Below are positions 50,228 through 59,028 of a stretch of DNA of 64,000 nt, in pieces. Numbering within the stretch: position 1 is the stretch's first letter; every line of letters begins with the position of its first letter. Both the position numbers and the translations under genes were made by a program. The notes under the pieces are model-generated. The model ran no database searches and was not told where the DNA came from. It saw only the letters and a program-made list of their open reading frames with translations. The stretch spans positions 434,001-498,000 of the forward strand of contig DCVT01000031.1 in the NCBI GenBank assembly GCA_002328075.1, in the 5' to 3' direction. Origin of the DNA: Anaerolineales bacterium UBA2181. Its GTDB lineage: Bacteria > Chloroflexota > Anaerolineae > Promineifilales > UBA4811.

Positions 50228-50255
50228 ACTATACCATGGGCAGGATCGAGCGCAA
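50228..50255 (-). promoter_or_regulatory. Promoter of the class A PBP gene (leaderless type)
   Basis: On the minus strand TTGCGC (50255-50250), 16 bases and TATAGT (50233-50228), then six bases to the GTG start. No RBS could fit in the transcript. Confidence 0.55.
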
Positions 50256-50367
50256 GGGAACGCACACACGCAGTCAACACCGCGGGGAACACCTGGTTCA
50301 GACCGTCGGGTGGGACTGAAGAATTCCCACTGTTGCGACGCCGGGCCTTATGATACAATCGGAGGAG

Positions 50368-50640
50368 ATGGCTGCAATCAAGGTGCTCTGGGTTAAGGTA
50401 ACGGCGGGTCCTCCGGCGGCGCTGCGCTGCCAGATGGGCGGAGGGCGGGCAGTTATGTATGAGCATCGCGATGGGATCAAGTCTGACCCGTTGCCCCGCG
50501 TCGGATTGAGCCGATCGTTTGACACGGTAGCTATTCGGGCGATGCAGCCGGCCGCACCACACAGATCAATGGTCGAACAGATTTTCCGAACGGCCCACCG
50601 GCCGGCGCTCTACCTGTTCGAGCCAGGCAAGCCGAGCTAG
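50368..50640 (+). CDS. Small conserved-looking hypothetical protein
   Basis: A 90-residue protein starting MAAIKVLWVKVTAGPPAALR, with a GGAGGAG RBS directly before the ATG and a TACAAT just upstream. No known domain is recognised. The composition looks coding (ordered hydrophobic pattern in the first 40 residues). It ends three bases before the next gene and is likely co-transcribed with it. Confidence 0.55.
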   Translation: MAAIKVLWVKVTAGPPAALRCQMGGGRAVMYEHRDGIKSDPLPRVGLSRSFDTVAIRAMQPAAPHRSMVEQIFRTAHRPALYLFEPGKPS

Positions 50641-50643
50641 GGC

Positions 50644-51609
50644 ATGATCCGGCCGTTTGACCTTCGCGACCTCAAGTTGGTCAAGGATTTAGAACCACAG
50701 CGAGTGGTTCTTGACAGCCGGATGGCCCTTTGTGATGATTACCGGCCGTTTCAGAACGCGCTGCTTGCCTATCTGCTCACCGGGCGGGGCACGCCGACCT
50801 TGGTTCTGCGTCAGCACCAGGCGGGGGGCGATCTGCGCGCATTTGGCCAGTGGCGGGAGATGCAGTGTTCCGTTCAGGGGAGCGGTGCCGGTCGAGTTCG
50901 CGCTCGGCTTACGGCGCTGGCTCTGGAGCCTTCTGGAAAGGAAGTTCAGGTGTGGCCCCAGCTGCTGGACGCGCTGGTGGAGCAGGTGGGCCAGCATGGT
51001 GTCATAGGTATGTCGGCCGAGGTCGACGACACGGGGTTTTGGTTCGAACTGCTGCAGCAAGCCGATTTCTCCGTATATAATCGCCAAGAGATCTGGAAGC
51101 TTCAGCCGAACGCCGGCCAGCATGAGCACCCTGGGTTCCAATTGCGCCTGGGAACCCCGGCCGACCGGTGGGCGGTGCAGCAACTGATCAGCAACACTGT
51201 TCCTCCCCTCATTCAACAGGTGGAATCGGATGAAGGGGCGGAAGCAGGGTTCTTGTGGGAGGAAGGAGGAGATGTCCTCGCCTTCCTCCGGGTCTACCGC
51301 GGACAGCGAGGGACCTGGTTGAAGCCCTTTTTCCACCCCCGGGCAGAATCAGTTGCCCGCCAGCTGATCCAGCAGGCAACGGCAATGTGTGCGCCCCAGG
51401 TGCTTTACTGCTGCGTGCGGCGCTACCAGCAGTGGCTGAGTCGGCCGCTAGAAGAATCGGGTTTCGAATCCCTAGGTACGCAGGCGGTAATGGTGAGGAA
51501 CGTCGCGGTCCGGCTGCCCCGACCGGCACTGTCCCCGGCTCCCATGCGGGAAAAGGGTTTGGAGGTTACCACGCCGATTGCGCACAGCCGTGCGGGCGGA
51601 GCAAAATGA
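50644..51609 (+). CDS. GNAT-like acetyltransferase protein
   Basis: A 321-residue protein with two GNAT-like halves. The first covers about residues 1-155 (MIRPFDLRDLKLVKDLEPQR; LLEQ-like VEQVGQHGVIGMSAEVDD; FWFELLQQADFSVYNRQEIW). The second begins at LRLGTPADRWAVQQLI. The Gly-rich acetyl-CoA loop (Q-x-x-G-x-G/A) is not obvious in either half, so activity and substrate are uncertain. Its position before the AAA/R3H ATPase gene suggests the same operon. Confidence 0.65.
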   Translation: MIRPFDLRDLKLVKDLEPQRVVLDSRMALCDDYRPFQNALLAYLLTGRGTPTLVLRQHQAGGDLRAFGQWREMQCSVQGSGAGRVRARLTALALEPSGKEVQVWPQLLDALVEQVGQHGVIGMSAEVDDTGFWFELLQQADFSVYNRQEIWKLQPNAGQHEHPGFQLRLGTPADRWAVQQLISNTVPPLIQQVESDEGAEAGFLWEEGGDVLAFLRVYRGQRGTWLKPFFHPRAESVARQLIQQATAMCAPQVLYCCVRRYQQWLSRPLEESGFESLGTQAVMVRNVAVRLPRPALSPAPMREKGLEVTTPIAHSRAGGAK

Positions 51610-51615
51610 TCCGCG

Positions 51616-53205
51616 ATGCGGGTGGTTGGGACGATAGGAGTCACTTTGCACGAACGTATCACTGATGATTTGGGCGCAATGCTGGATGTGCTACCTGCAG
51701 CGGTTTGTGACCGGCTGCGGGAGATTGGCCGCCAGGACAGTTTCCTGGAGGTGATTTTGGATCTTGGCCGTGTTCCTACCGCTCGCTACACGGACGGAGA
51801 GGTAGTTCTCTCTACCCAAGAAGTGGCCTCGGAGGAGATTGCCGGGGTCGTATCGCGCATAGGGGATTTTGACGCCGACAATCGTGCCGGGATCGCTCGA
51901 ACCCTCCACCGTATCTCAGCCATCCGGAACCGCAAGGGCGACGTGGTGGGCCTGACATGCCGCGTTGGACGGGCCGTGTACGGTACCATCGATATTGTCA
52001 AGGACATCATCGAGTCCGGGCGAAACGTACTGCTGCTGGGAGCACCTGGCGTGGGCAAGACGACGATGCTGCGCGAGGCGGCCAGGGTTCTGGCGGACGC
52101 GAAACGGGTCGTCATTGTAGATACCTCCAACGAGATCGGCGGCGACGGCGACATACCCCATCCGGCAGTCGGTCGAGCGCGCCGGATGCAGGTGGCAGAA
52201 CCGATCTTGCAGCACGAAGTGATGATTGAAGCGGTGGAAAACCACAACCCCGAGGTGATCATCATCGACGAGATCGGCCGGGAGCTAGAGGCGGCCGCCG
52301 CCCGGACGATTGCTGAACGCGGCGTGCAACTGATTGGCACGGCGCACGGACGCACGCTGGACAACCTGCTGCTCAATCCCACGCTTTGTGATCTTGTGGG
52401 AGGGATCGAAAGCGTCACCCTATCGGATGAGGAAGCCCGTCGCCGAGGTACGCAAAAGACCGTTCTGGAGCGGCGCGCGCCGCCGACCTTTGGCGTCCTG
52501 ATCGAGATTCAGGATCGTCAGCAACTGGCAGTCCATCTCAATGTGTCCGAGGCGGTAGATGCTCTGTTGCGCGGGCGCTTGCCGGAACCCGAGTTGCGCT
52601 ATCGGGATGAAAATGGCCAAGTCCAAGTGGAAAAGGCCAGTTCCCCTGCACCGGAGCGGAAAGCCAACGGCAACGGGCGTCAAATCAACGGCCGGCAACC
52701 GAACAACCGAGAACTGACTGGTAGACCCCGTCCGGTGCGCGGCGCCGGCAAGACGGCTGTCATCTATCCATACGGTGTAGCGCGCAATCGCCTGTTGCAG
52801 GCAGCCAAGCGGTTGTCGGTCCCGATCCAGATTGTGGATAATCCGGGAGTGGCAGAGATGTTGGTGACTCTCAAGAACTATTACCGGCGTCGGCCGCGGG
52901 CCATTGTCGACGCCGAGCGTCGAAGCATGCCGGTCTTTGTGTTGCGGGCAAATACCGTTTCCCAGATGGAGAGTTTCCTGATCGACTGGTTTGACCTGGA
53001 GACAGAAGTTGATCCCGCGAGACAGGCAGTGCAAGAGGCCGAAACGGCCATCCAGAAGCTGCTGACCGGCGCAGATCAGGCAGAGTTGTCCCCCCAACCC
53101 GCGCACCTCCGCCGGAAACAGCACGAGTTGGCGCAGCAACACCAACTGACATCTCGCAGTTACGGGAAGGATCCAAGGCGGCGGGTGCGCATCTACCGAG
53201 ATTGA
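51616..53205 (+). CDS. SpoIIIAA-like AAA ATPase with C-terminal R3H domain
   Basis: A 529-residue protein. After an N-terminal domain (residues 1-110), the ATPase core shows NVLLLGAPGVGKTTMLREAA (Walker A near 137-156), VVIVDTSNEIGGDGD, and EVIIIDEIGRELEAAAAR (Walker B), as in Ycf45/SpoIIIAA proteins. An Asn/Gly-rich linker near 345-370 leads to a second domain (AVIYPYGVARNRLLQAAKRL) and a basic C-terminal R3H-like segment that would bind single-stranded nucleic acid. Ycf45/R3H proteins occur in cyanobacteria and Chloroflexota; their exact role is not established. Confidence 0.88.
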   Translation: MRVVGTIGVTLHERITDDLGAMLDVLPAAVCDRLREIGRQDSFLEVILDLGRVPTARYTDGEVVLSTQEVASEEIAGVVSRIGDFDADNRAGIARTLHRISAIRNRKGDVVGLTCRVGRAVYGTIDIVKDIIESGRNVLLLGAPGVGKTTMLREAARVLADAKRVVIVDTSNEIGGDGDIPHPAVGRARRMQVAEPILQHEVMIEAVENHNPEVIIIDEIGRELEAAAARTIAERGVQLIGTAHGRTLDNLLLNPTLCDLVGGIESVTLSDEEARRRGTQKTVLERRAPPTFGVLIEIQDRQQLAVHLNVSEAVDALLRGRLPEPELRYRDENGQVQVEKASSPAPERKANGNGRQINGRQPNNRELTGRPRPVRGAGKTAVIYPYGVARNRLLQAAKRLSVPIQIVDNPGVAEMLVTLKNYYRRRPRAIVDAERRSMPVFVLRANTVSQMESFLIDWFDLETEVDPARQAVQEAETAIQKLLTGADQAELSPQPAHLRRKQHELAQQHQLTSRSYGKDPRRRVRIYRD

Positions 53206-53224
53206 CGCGGGTTTGAGCCAGACC

Positions 53225-53851
53225 ATGTTTGTCACGTTCGAGGGTCCCGAAGGGAGTGGCAAGAGCACCCAGATAAGGCTGCTCTTTCGGGCGTTGCGAG
53301 AGGCAGGCTATGACGTCCTTCTCGCCCGGGAACCGGGCGGGACGTCGATTGGCGACCAAATCCGCGATGTGCTGCATGACGCGCGCAATACCGAGATGCA
53401 CCCGGCGGCCGAGATACTGCTTTACTCGGCTTCTCGAGCTCAATTGGTTGCACAGGTGATCCGGCCGGCCTTGGCGGAAGGTCGCATCGTATTGTGCGAC
53501 CGCTTTGCGGATAGCACGATGGCCTATCAGGGTTACGGCCGGGGTCTGGACCTGGGAATGCTGCGCCAGATCACCGAATTTGCCACTGGCGGACTAATTC
53601 CGAACCTGACGCTCCTGCTGGATGTAGACGTGGAGGCGGGTCTGGCCCGTCGCCGCCGAGGCGGTGACGAGTGGAACCGTATGGACCAGCAGGCCATCGA
53701 GTTTTATGAGCGCACCCGCCAGGGGTATCTGGCATTGGCAGCGGCCGAACCGCACCGCTATATCTACATCGATGGCGGGGGGCCGGTGGAGGCGGTTGCG
53801 ACAGCAATCTGGGATGCAGTGTTGCCGGTTCTGTCGTCACGCCATGGATGA
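53225..53851 (+). CDS. tmk: Thymidylate kinase
   Basis: A 208-residue enzyme that phosphorylates dTMP to dTDP. FVTFEGPEGSGKSTQIRLL is the P-loop, LLAREPGGTSIGDQIRDVL the DRX-like TMP-binding region, and VLCDRFADSTMAYQGYGRGL the DRY/H-type motif and TMP site. The lid RRRRGGDEWNRMD is Arg-rich. A TTG at 53213 could serve as start but the ATG at 53225 fits the family. The methyltransferase gene overlaps its end by eight bases. Confidence 0.94.
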   Translation: MFVTFEGPEGSGKSTQIRLLFRALREAGYDVLLAREPGGTSIGDQIRDVLHDARNTEMHPAAEILLYSASRAQLVAQVIRPALAEGRIVLCDRFADSTMAYQGYGRGLDLGMLRQITEFATGGLIPNLTLLLDVDVEAGLARRRRGGDEWNRMDQQAIEFYERTRQGYLALAAAEPHRYIYIDGGGPVEAVATAIWDAVLPVLSSRHG

Positions 53852-54674
53852 CGCTGCGCCGCCGGTCCATCCGAATAACCGGCTCAACCAACTGGCCGGT
53901 AACGAATGGCTCTATTTCACCAAATCGGTTCTGCAGACCTCGTACCCGGCTGCCTACGGGCATGATCTTCGGCGACAACACGGCGCGAACAAACCGCCCC
54001 AGTTAATGGCCCACATCATCGAGTTCTTTACCAAGCCGGGCGGCACCGTGCTGGACCCCTTTGCCGGCGTCGGCGGCACGTTGATTGGGGCCACCACGGT
54101 TGGTCGGGTCGCCACCGGCATCGAGTTGAATCCGCGTTGGGTTGAGGTCTATAGACAGGTATGCCGGCGGGAAGGGCTCGCCGAGCAAGAGACGATCATC
54201 GGCGATTGCCTGGAGGTGCTGCAACGGCTGTTGGCAGCTGGGTGCCAGTATGATCTGATCGCTACCGACCCACCCTATAGCATTGCGCTGGCCAAGACTC
54301 TGTCCGGTGACCGCTATGCGGCCGAGTTCTCGAATCGGCGCACCGATTTCGACACGTTTGGTGACGACCCGCGTGATTTCCGCAACCTGGAGACGTTCGA
54401 GCAGTATTATGAAGCTATGGGCCAAATGGCGGAAAAGGCGTACCCTCTATTGCGACGCGGCGGGTACCTGGTACTCATCATTCGCGACTCGTACCAGAAC
54501 GGCGAGTATGTGATGGCCTCCTATGAGATCAGCCAACGTGTTCGCGCGGCCGGCTTTGTGATGAAGGGGATCAAAATCTGGTATGGCACTGGGGCACGTG
54601 TGCGACCTTATGGGTACCCGTATGCATATGTGCCAAACATCATCCACCAGAATCTGCTGATTTTCCAGCGCTAA
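53844..54674 (+). CDS. Solitary DNA methyltransferase (N6-adenine/N4-cytosine type)
   Basis: A 276-residue enzyme of the N6_N4_Mtase family. LDPFAGVGGTLIGA near 63-76 is the SAM-binding motif and LIATDPPYSIALAK near 135-148 the catalytic DPPY motif, in the order DPF then DPPY of the beta-type. GGYLVLIIRDSY and GAGARVRPYGYPYAYVPN-like C-terminal sequence follow. No restriction gene or specificity subunit is adjacent. It overlaps tmk by eight bases, so it is expressed with a housekeeping gene, suggesting an orphan methyltransferase; RNA as a substrate cannot be excluded. Confidence 0.82.
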   Translation: MDDAAPPVHPNNRLNQLAGNEWLYFTKSVLQTSYPAAYGHDLRRQHGANKPPQLMAHIIEFFTKPGGTVLDPFAGVGGTLIGATTVGRVATGIELNPRWVEVYRQVCRREGLAEQETIIGDCLEVLQRLLAAGCQYDLIATDPPYSIALAKTLSGDRYAAEFSNRRTDFDTFGDDPRDFRNLETFEQYYEAMGQMAEKAYPLLRRGGYLVLIIRDSYQNGEYVMASYEISQRVRAAGFVMKGIKIWYGTGARVRPYGYPYAYVPNIIHQNLLIFQR

Positions 54675-55093
54675 AAGTCATCCAGGTTGTCCAAACCGCC
54701 CATACCACCCAAACCGCCCATACCCGAATCCTCAGCCAGTTCTGGCATCGTTCTTTCGATCGATTCAGGGTCTTCACCGGACTCTAGTCGACCGACCACC
54801 TCATCGAACTCGGGACCCAGGTCCTCACCCATCTCGCCGCTCATTTTTCGCATCCAGCGACCCAGCGACCGCGGGTCGTTTTCGTCCAACCCGCCCATGT
54901 CCATGTCGTCGGCGAGCGAATCCATCCGGGCGTCCTCTGACTTGGCAAATGCCACCCGGCTGATCACCGCTGCCAGGTCATTGCTTCCGCATGTGGTGCA
55001 GGTCGGCTGGGCCTCATCGTACGCAGCATAGGTGGCAAAATACTGCGTGATCTTGCGGCCGCAGGCGCGGCACCGATACCGGTAAAAAGGCAC
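54671..55093 (-). CDS. FmdB-like zinc-ribbon protein
   Basis: A 140-residue protein. The first 50 residues are the FmdB zinc ribbon: YRYRCRACGRKITQYF and PTCTTCGSNDL give two CxxC pairs. The remainder is acidic and Met/Gly/Asp-rich (RMDSLADDMDMGGLDENDP; GMGGLGGMGGLDNLDDF) and likely disordered. FmdB-type proteins are often regulators or small accessory proteins. It converges on the methyltransferase gene with four shared bases. Confidence 0.85.
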   Translation of the reverse strand: MPFYRYRCRACGRKITQYFATYAAYDEAQPTCTTCGSNDLAAVISRVAFAKSEDARMDSLADDMDMGGLDENDPRSLGRWMRKMSGEMGEDLGPEFDEVVGRLESGEDPESIERTMPELAEDSGMGGLGGMGGLDNLDDF

Positions 55094-55173
55094 TCTACCT
55101 CCTGTGAAGGGCTATCTTCGAGATGCTATAACCGTCACAATCTATTATAATCGACCGAAATACAGGAGCAAGT

Positions 55174-55845
55174 GTGATTCCCGTGGACCCTTATCTGCGA
55201 TCGATAGAGCCATTGCTGGTGGTTATCTCAGGCCCCTCCGGTGTGGGCAAAGATACCGTGGTCAAATTGATGGCGGAGCGGAAGGTACCCTTTTTCTTTG
55301 TCGTGACGGTAGCCGATCGCGAGCTGCGTGCGGGTGAGGTGCATGGCAAGGACTATTTCTTTGTGAGGCCGCCCGAATTTGATCGGATGATCGACGAGGA
55401 TCTGCTCTTGGAATGGGCGCACGTATATGGCGGGCGCAAAGGTGTGCCCCGTGAGCAGGTGCGCCGGGCAATTGCCAGCGGCAAGGACGTGATCATGCGC
55501 CTGGATGTGCAGGGCGCAGCCACAATCCGTCGCCTGGTGCCTGATGCCGTGCTCGTTTTTCTGATTGCCTCGTCAGAGGAAGAGATGGTTGCACGCTTGC
55601 GGGCCCGCAAAACCGATTCGGAGGAGGAAATCGCCCGGCGTATCGCGGAAGCCAAAGCTGAGGTCCAGCGGGTGGGTGAGTTCGACTACCTGGTGGTCAA
55701 TCCACATGGACGGCCCGATGCGGCAGTTGATGATATCCTGGCCATCATCAATGCCGAGCACCGGCGGGTGCAACAACGGAGGACCGATCTGGAGCTCAAT
55801 GGTCAAGTGGAGCAGCCGGCAGAAGGAGGTTGCCCTGGGTCCTGA
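55174..55845 (+). CDS. gmk: Guanylate kinase (divergent)
   Basis: A 223-residue GMP kinase-family protein. ISGPSGVGKDTVVKLMAE is the P-loop. The GMP site has ADRELRAGE and GKDYFFV, and the lid and core RLDVQGAATIRRL follow. In place of the usual N-Y-Y-G-T segment it reads YGGRKGVP, so one GMP-contacting Tyr is absent. AGGAG precedes the GTG, and TATAAT lies at 55146-55151. It is the only guanylate kinase in the window, so it is probably functional, but the changes leave room for a variant substrate. Confidence 0.85.
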   Translation: MIPVDPYLRSIEPLLVVISGPSGVGKDTVVKLMAERKVPFFFVVTVADRELRAGEVHGKDYFFVRPPEFDRMIDEDLLLEWAHVYGGRKGVPREQVRRAIASGKDVIMRLDVQGAATIRRLVPDAVLVFLIASSEEEMVARLRARKTDSEEEIARRIAEAKAEVQRVGEFDYLVVNPHGRPDAAVDDILAIINAEHRRVQQRRTDLELNGQVEQPAEGGCPGS

Positions 55846-56116
55846 GGTGCTTCTGGCAGAAATCTACGGTTACGCGGGGCTGAGACACAACTCATTCGTC
55901 GTCAACCCGCCAGCCGCAGTAAGGTCAGACGAAGAGGCGGCCATCACGGTGCAGGACTCTGGCGTGATCGGTGATCTGCCCCGCAAGCACTGCCTGTCCG
56001 ACTTTTGTATTGGCGTCCAGGTCCCATATGGCCAGATGGCAGTCTTGGTACAAACGTGCAGGCCGCAATGGATCGGGCAATAGGGCAGGACCAGCCTTTG
56101 GGCTGTGATTGATCAG

Positions 56117-57100
56117 ATGGCGACACAAACCTGCATCATGGGGGCAACCGGATTCATTGGGGGGGCAATTGCGCGAGCCGCGGTGGAGCGTGGCTGGCGG
56201 GTCCGGGCGTTGCGGCGCCGGCCGAAAGCCGTGGGGGCCCTGGGAGATATCAGCGATCGCGTCCAGTGGGTGGACGGCGCCATTGAGGATCACGACCGCC
56301 TGGTGGAGGCTATGTCAGGTTGTGACCTCGTCTTTCACCCGGCCGGGTACTATACCAGCCGCCATGCGCCGTTGGCCCAGCACTTGGCGGCCGCAGTCCT
56401 CCAGATACGTCAGGTATTGGGTGCATTCGAGCAGTCCGGGGCCGGCCGGCTGGTTTACACCAGCAGCCTGACCACGATCGGCCCACCATCCAGGCCAGAT
56501 CGCCTGGCAGACGAAAGTGACCCTTTTCAGCCGGGAAGCGAACCAAAGAGCCCATATTATGAGTGCAAGGCTGCGATGGAAGCGGAGGTTCTGACGGCCG
56601 CGACCCGCGGAGTGGAGGCGGTGGTCTGCAACCCGACCATGACATTCGGTCCGGGTGACGTCAAGGCTTTTACCGGCCGCCTGCTGATTATGGCACACCG
56701 TGGCTGGTTGTTGGCCAGTCTTCCTGGGACCCTCAACTTTGTGGATGTTCGGGAGGTGGCCGTTGGACATCTTGAGGCTGGCGAACACCTGCCCAGGGGC
56801 GAGCGAGTCATTCTGGGGGCGCACAATCTGCCGGTGCCAGAGGCGTTTCGGCTGATCACCGCAGCGGCCGGTCGACGCCCGCCCCTTTTCACTGTGCCTC
56901 GTCAGTTGGTCGAAACCACCGGCTGGTTGCTCTCCAAGCTTCCGATCTTTGCACTGCAGGACCACATGACCACGCTTCACTGCTGGAAAGCGCTCAATAC
57001 CGCCAAAGGGGAAACGCTTCTGGGAATTCGGCCACGTCCGTTTGCGGAGACTATCGAGGATGCGCTGGCTTGGTACCGGAAGCATGGTTACTTGAAATGA
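56117..57100 (+). CDS. Extended SDR, NAD(P)-dependent epimerase/reductase
   Basis: A 327-residue Rossmann enzyme. IMGATGFIGGAIARAAVERG is the NAD(P)-binding motif (GxxGxxG) at the start. Catalysis uses the Ser in LVYTSSLTTIG and the YYECK motif (Tyr-x-x-x-Lys). TMTFGPGD and NFVDVREVAVGHLEA are typical of dihydroflavonol-reductase-like and hopanoid-associated sugar epimerases. The substrate is unknown. It is followed 11 bases later by the M24 peptidase. The 271 bp before it hold no recognisable gene. Confidence 0.87.
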   Translation: MATQTCIMGATGFIGGAIARAAVERGWRVRALRRRPKAVGALGDISDRVQWVDGAIEDHDRLVEAMSGCDLVFHPAGYYTSRHAPLAQHLAAAVLQIRQVLGAFEQSGAGRLVYTSSLTTIGPPSRPDRLADESDPFQPGSEPKSPYYECKAAMEAEVLTAATRGVEAVVCNPTMTFGPGDVKAFTGRLLIMAHRGWLLASLPGTLNFVDVREVAVGHLEAGEHLPRGERVILGAHNLPVPEAFRLITAAAGRRPPLFTVPRQLVETTGWLLSKLPIFALQDHMTTLHCWKALNTAKGETLLGIRPRPFAETIEDALAWYRKHGYLK

Positions 57101-57111
57101 GGAGCTAACAG

Positions 57112-58215
57112 ATGCAGGTTACCAGCGATCAACGTTATACACGTCTGAGTGCAGCGATACGCGACCGCGATCTGGACTGCCTCGTATTGGTGCCGGGCGC
57201 CAACCTGACCTACGTCACTGGCCTTACGTTCTTCCTCGGTGACCGTCCCACGGCCGGTTATTTCTTCCCCGACCGGCCGCCGGCGTTGGTGCTACCGGTT
57301 CTGGAAGCGCCCAAAGCGGCCGGTCTCGATCTGGAGCTATTTACCTGGAGTGATGAGGCGGGGTACACCGGTGCGTTTCAGCGCGCGGCGGGTGAACTGG
57401 GGTTGGCCGGCCGCCGCATTGGGGTTGAGGCGTTCACCATGCGCGTAGTAGAGTTGCAGCTGCTGGAACAGACCGCCCTGGCGGCCCGCCTGATTCCCGC
57501 AGATGGCGTGGTGGCCGGCTTGAGGATGCGCAAGGATCTGGAGGAAGTCGAGCAGATGCGCCGGGCGGCCGACTTGGCGCAGCGGGCGCTTCAAACAACA
57601 CTGGCTGAGTTCCAGGTGGGCATGACCGAGCGCCGGTTGGCTTCGATGCTCAAGATCGCCTTGTTGGAGGCCGGCGCGGAGGGGCTTCCATTTGATCCCA
57701 TCGTGGCTGCCGGCCCCAATGCGGCCAACCCACACGGCCACCCAACCGACCGGCCGGTTCAGGAGGGGGATTTCCTCCTCTTTGATTGGGGAGCCACCGT
57801 GAACGGATACTGCTCCGATATTACCCGGACCTATCCCGTGGGACGGATGGAGCCAGAGATGCGAACAATCTACGACCTGGTGTTGGCGTCGAACCAGGCG
57901 GGCCAGAAGGCCGTCCGTCCGGGCGCATCGTGCGAACAGGTTGACGCGGCCGCCAGGCACGTCATCGATCACGGAGGGTACGGCGGGAGGTTCTTCCACC
58001 GCACCGGCCATGGCTTGGGCATGCAGGGCCATGAACCACCTTCGATTGTTGCCGGCAACGACCAGGTTTTGGAGCTGGGAATGACCTTTACGATTGAGCC
58101 GGGTATCTACCTGGCCGGCCGCAATGGCGTCCGTATCGAGGATGACATGGTGGTCACAGAGGAAGGTTCCGAGTGCCTGACGACCCTGTGCCGGGATTGG
58201 ATACCGGTGGGATGA
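57112..58215 (+). CDS. M24 family Xaa-Pro peptidase
   Basis: A 367-residue enzyme with an N-terminal creatinase-like domain (residues 1-130) and a pita-bread catalytic domain. Metal ligands are visible: LLFDWGATVNGYCSDITRTY (two Asp), HRTGHGLGMQGHEPP (His), TFTIEPGIYLAG (Glu) and RIEDDMVV (Glu). This fits aminopeptidase P or prolidase, which cut peptides next to proline. GAGGAGCT precedes the ATG. The queT start overlaps its stop. Confidence 0.92.
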   Translation: MQVTSDQRYTRLSAAIRDRDLDCLVLVPGANLTYVTGLTFFLGDRPTAGYFFPDRPPALVLPVLEAPKAAGLDLELFTWSDEAGYTGAFQRAAGELGLAGRRIGVEAFTMRVVELQLLEQTALAARLIPADGVVAGLRMRKDLEEVEQMRRAADLAQRALQTTLAEFQVGMTERRLASMLKIALLEAGAEGLPFDPIVAAGPNAANPHGHPTDRPVQEGDFLLFDWGATVNGYCSDITRTYPVGRMEPEMRTIYDLVLASNQAGQKAVRPGASCEQVDAAARHVIDHGGYGGRFFHRTGHGLGMQGHEPPSIVAGNDQVLELGMTFTIEPGIYLAGRNGVRIEDDMVVTEEGSECLTTLCRDWIPVG

Positions 58216-58694
58216 AGTGGCGACAAAGTTTCGATACCCGTCTGATCGCCCGGGTCGGCATTGTCGCGGCCGTCTACGTCGCCGGGACGCTGGCCCTGGC
58301 GCCGATCTCCTATGGTCCGCTGCAGTTTCGTGTCTCGGAGATGCTAAAGGCGCTGGCTTTGGTCCACCCCAGTTACGCAGCCGCTTTTGGACTGGGCACG
58401 TTGATCAGCAACCTGACCAGTCCCTTTGGCGTGTTTGATTGGGCGCTGATGCCGGTGGTGGACGTTGCCGCCGCGCTGCTCTGCTACCGGATGCGAAGGT
58501 GGCCCGTCCTCGCGCTGGTCGTTCAGGCGCTACTAATTGCGGCCGGAGTGGCGGCGTTTCCTCTGGGGATGGGAGGCGGTTTTCCCCTGTTGCCCTCGTT
58601 CCTTAGCGTGGGCGCATCGCAGGTTGTGCTCCTGCTGGCCGGATACGGGTTGGTTCGGGCGGTTCAACGGGCGTATCCGGCAGGACTGGCCTGA
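58212..58694 (+). CDS. queT: QueT-family queuosine precursor transporter
   Basis: A 160-residue membrane protein with about five helices. GPLQFRVSEMLKALALVHPS and FGLGTLISNLTSPFG are the QueT-family signatures. These proteins take up queuosine precursors, probably as the substrate subunit of an ECF transporter. The start at 58212 overlaps the peptidase stop (ATGA), so it is translationally coupled and no separate preQ1 riboswitch can sit in front of it. Confidence 0.88.
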   Translation: MKWRQSFDTRLIARVGIVAAVYVAGTLALAPISYGPLQFRVSEMLKALALVHPSYAAAFGLGTLISNLTSPFGVFDWALMPVVDVAAALLCYRMRRWPVLALVVQALLIAAGVAAFPLGMGGGFPLLPSFLSVGASQVVLLLAGYGLVRAVQRAYPAGLA

Positions 58695-58916
58695 AGGGCC
58701 CTCTGCCGGCAGCCCGTATCGCGGACGATGGCCCAACCTGACAGGTTTGTCTGGCCGAGTTAGTGGTCGCACGTTGGCGCCGGTCCGGCGTTTGGGGGCA
58801 CCAGCCGTGCATCGGCTCCTGGAGCCAGGGACTGCGTCGTGGGCCGTGTCGTAGGCCCAGGGGGTATCTGGCTCGGGCAGGCTGACAACCGAACGATTCG
58901 CGGCATCGGTAAACGG

Positions 58917-58945
58917 TTGGTCCGCCAATGAACCTGTGTTAGAAT
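58917..58945 (+). promoter_or_regulatory. Promoter of the moxR operon
   Basis: TTGGTC (58917-58922), 17 bases and TAGAAT (58940-58945). The start would be near 58952, about 77 bases before the moxR ATG. The rest of the 334-bp gap (58695-59028) shows nothing else. Confidence 0.7.
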
Positions 58946-59028
58946 CCGGGGGTATTCGCATCGTCAATCGGACAGCGTCATGGGCGGTTCACCATTCGAC
59001 GTTGGTCAGCCAATTCCGCGAGGTCTCC

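Noticed and set aside
55846..56083. Protein fragment after gmk (plus strand frame to 56083)
   Set aside because: It is the continuation of a shadow frame of gmk with no RBS or recognisable domain.
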